In this document: positions 52,891 through 53,145 of the stretch, piece by piece
Position numbering within the stretch: the stretch's first letter is position 1
How the letters are laid out: the number at the start of each line of letters is the position of its first letter
From: Bacillus albus
Lineage (GTDB): Bacteria; Bacillota; Bacilli; Bacillales; Bacillaceae_G
DNA length: 53,145 bases
Reading direction: 5' to 3'
Assembly: GCF_001884185.1 (NCBI RefSeq)
Contig: NZ_MAOE01000092.1
Location: 1-53,145, forward strand
The notes under the pieces: model-generated
Told to the model about the DNA's origin: nothing
The model's database searches: none
What the model saw: only the letters and a program-made list of their open reading frames with translations
Made by a program: the position numbers and the translations under genes

Positions 52891-53145
52891 TTATTTAAAG
52901 AAATCAGAGTTATACGCATTGTGCTTATCAAATATTTCATAGATTACTAACTTATCATCTAATTTTGCATCCACTAAAATTAATATATTTCCATCGTGAA
53001 TGTATTCTTCATATTTCTTAGCATGTTCTTCTGGAATGCCTAAGCCGATAAATGCTCCTATTAAACTTCCAGCTCCTCCGCCAATACCGGCTCCTCCAAT
53101 AGCTGCTGCGATAGGTCCCGCCGCTACAATTGGGCCCAGTCCAGA
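52891..53145 (-). CDS. Glycine-zipper stress-type protein, 3' end only
   Basis: The frame is open to the window edge, so 84 C-terminal residues are seen. GPIVAAGPIAAAIGGAGIGGGAGSLIGAFIGLGIP is a glycine zipper. It is followed by EEHAKKYEEYIHDGNILILVDAKLDDKLVIYEIFDKHNA, the end typical of YflT/general-stress 17M-type proteins of Bacillus. Such proteins are often sigma-B dependent; the promoter is outside the window. Confidence 0.82.
   Translation of the reverse strand, partial: SGLGPIVAAGPIAAAIGGAGIGGGAGSLIGAFIGLGIPEEHAKKYEEYIHDGNILILVDAKLDDKLVIYEIFDKHNAYNSDFFK

Overview
The window is low-GC Gram-positive DNA and almost certainly Bacillus cereus group chromosome (cereus/thuringiensis/anthracis). 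It carries the block hit, yhaH, hpr, yhaI and prsA next to ecsABC, then helD, glpPFKD and yhaMNO with yhzD. It also has a Rap/Phr pair, DUF2935 and DUF3994 type proteins, GGAGG ribosome binding sites, TTG and GTG starts, and tiny single-helix membrane proteins. No rRNA, tRNA, CRISPR array, complete insertion sequence or prophage was seen.

Layout. 1-5.1 kb: the open 5' part of a very large collagen-adhesin-like surface protein on the minus strand (signal peptide, adhesin domains, twelve Cna-B-like repeats; its C-terminus lies outside the window). Its promoter contains a TetR-type operator and its leader contains a c-di-GMP-I riboswitch ending in a terminator. A TetR regulator follows. 5.9-9.6 kb: a frameshifted membrane gene, a PH-domain pair (YdbS/YdbT), a second TetR with its own operator, and tiny membrane proteins. 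9.65-12.3 kb: ecsABC. 12.4-12.8 kb: a non-coding interval with four copies of a GGGGTGTC motif closed by a strong terminator, a candidate small RNA. 12.9-16.7 kb: hit, yhaH, hpr, yhaI, prsA. 17.1-19.4 kb: helD. 19.5-23.1 kb: an Rpn-type nuclease gene and an ECF sigma/PadR/SEDS-protein operon. 23.3-29 kb: the glycerol regulon glpP-glpFK-glpD with a cre box and two leader terminators, plus a small gene carrying a copied glpD tail. 29-38 kb: an XRE regulator, two paralogous lipoproteins, DUF2935, YhaL, an alpha/beta hydrolase with twin operators, a Rap-Phr system, and two ring-cleaving dioxygenases behind an MhqR-like box. 38.5-46.5 kb: a serine beta-lactamase-like hydrolase, yhaM-yhaN-yhaO, yhzD and yflJ-like genes. 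46.5-53.1 kb: small envelope-type proteins, a NarL/LuxR two-component system, a 26-residue peptide gene under a cre-containing promoter, an MDR oxidoreductase, a YbjQ-family protein and the 3' end of a glycine-zipper protein.

Functional threads. Glycerol uptake and oxidation (GlpF, GlpK, GlpD) are under GlpP antitermination and CcpA. Secretion and envelope functions cluster in EcsAB, PrsA, YhaM-YhaO and Hpr, the same neighbourhood as in B. subtilis. Surface adhesion is gated by c-di-GMP and apparently by a TetR repressor. Cell-cell signalling appears as Rap/Phr. The least explained items are the four-motif RNA candidate, the structured prsA leader, the ECF-PadR-SEDS operon, the cre-controlled peptide, two copied gene tails, and a dispersed repeat present in two inverted copies. 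All functional names come from reading translations and from family knowledge; no database search was run.
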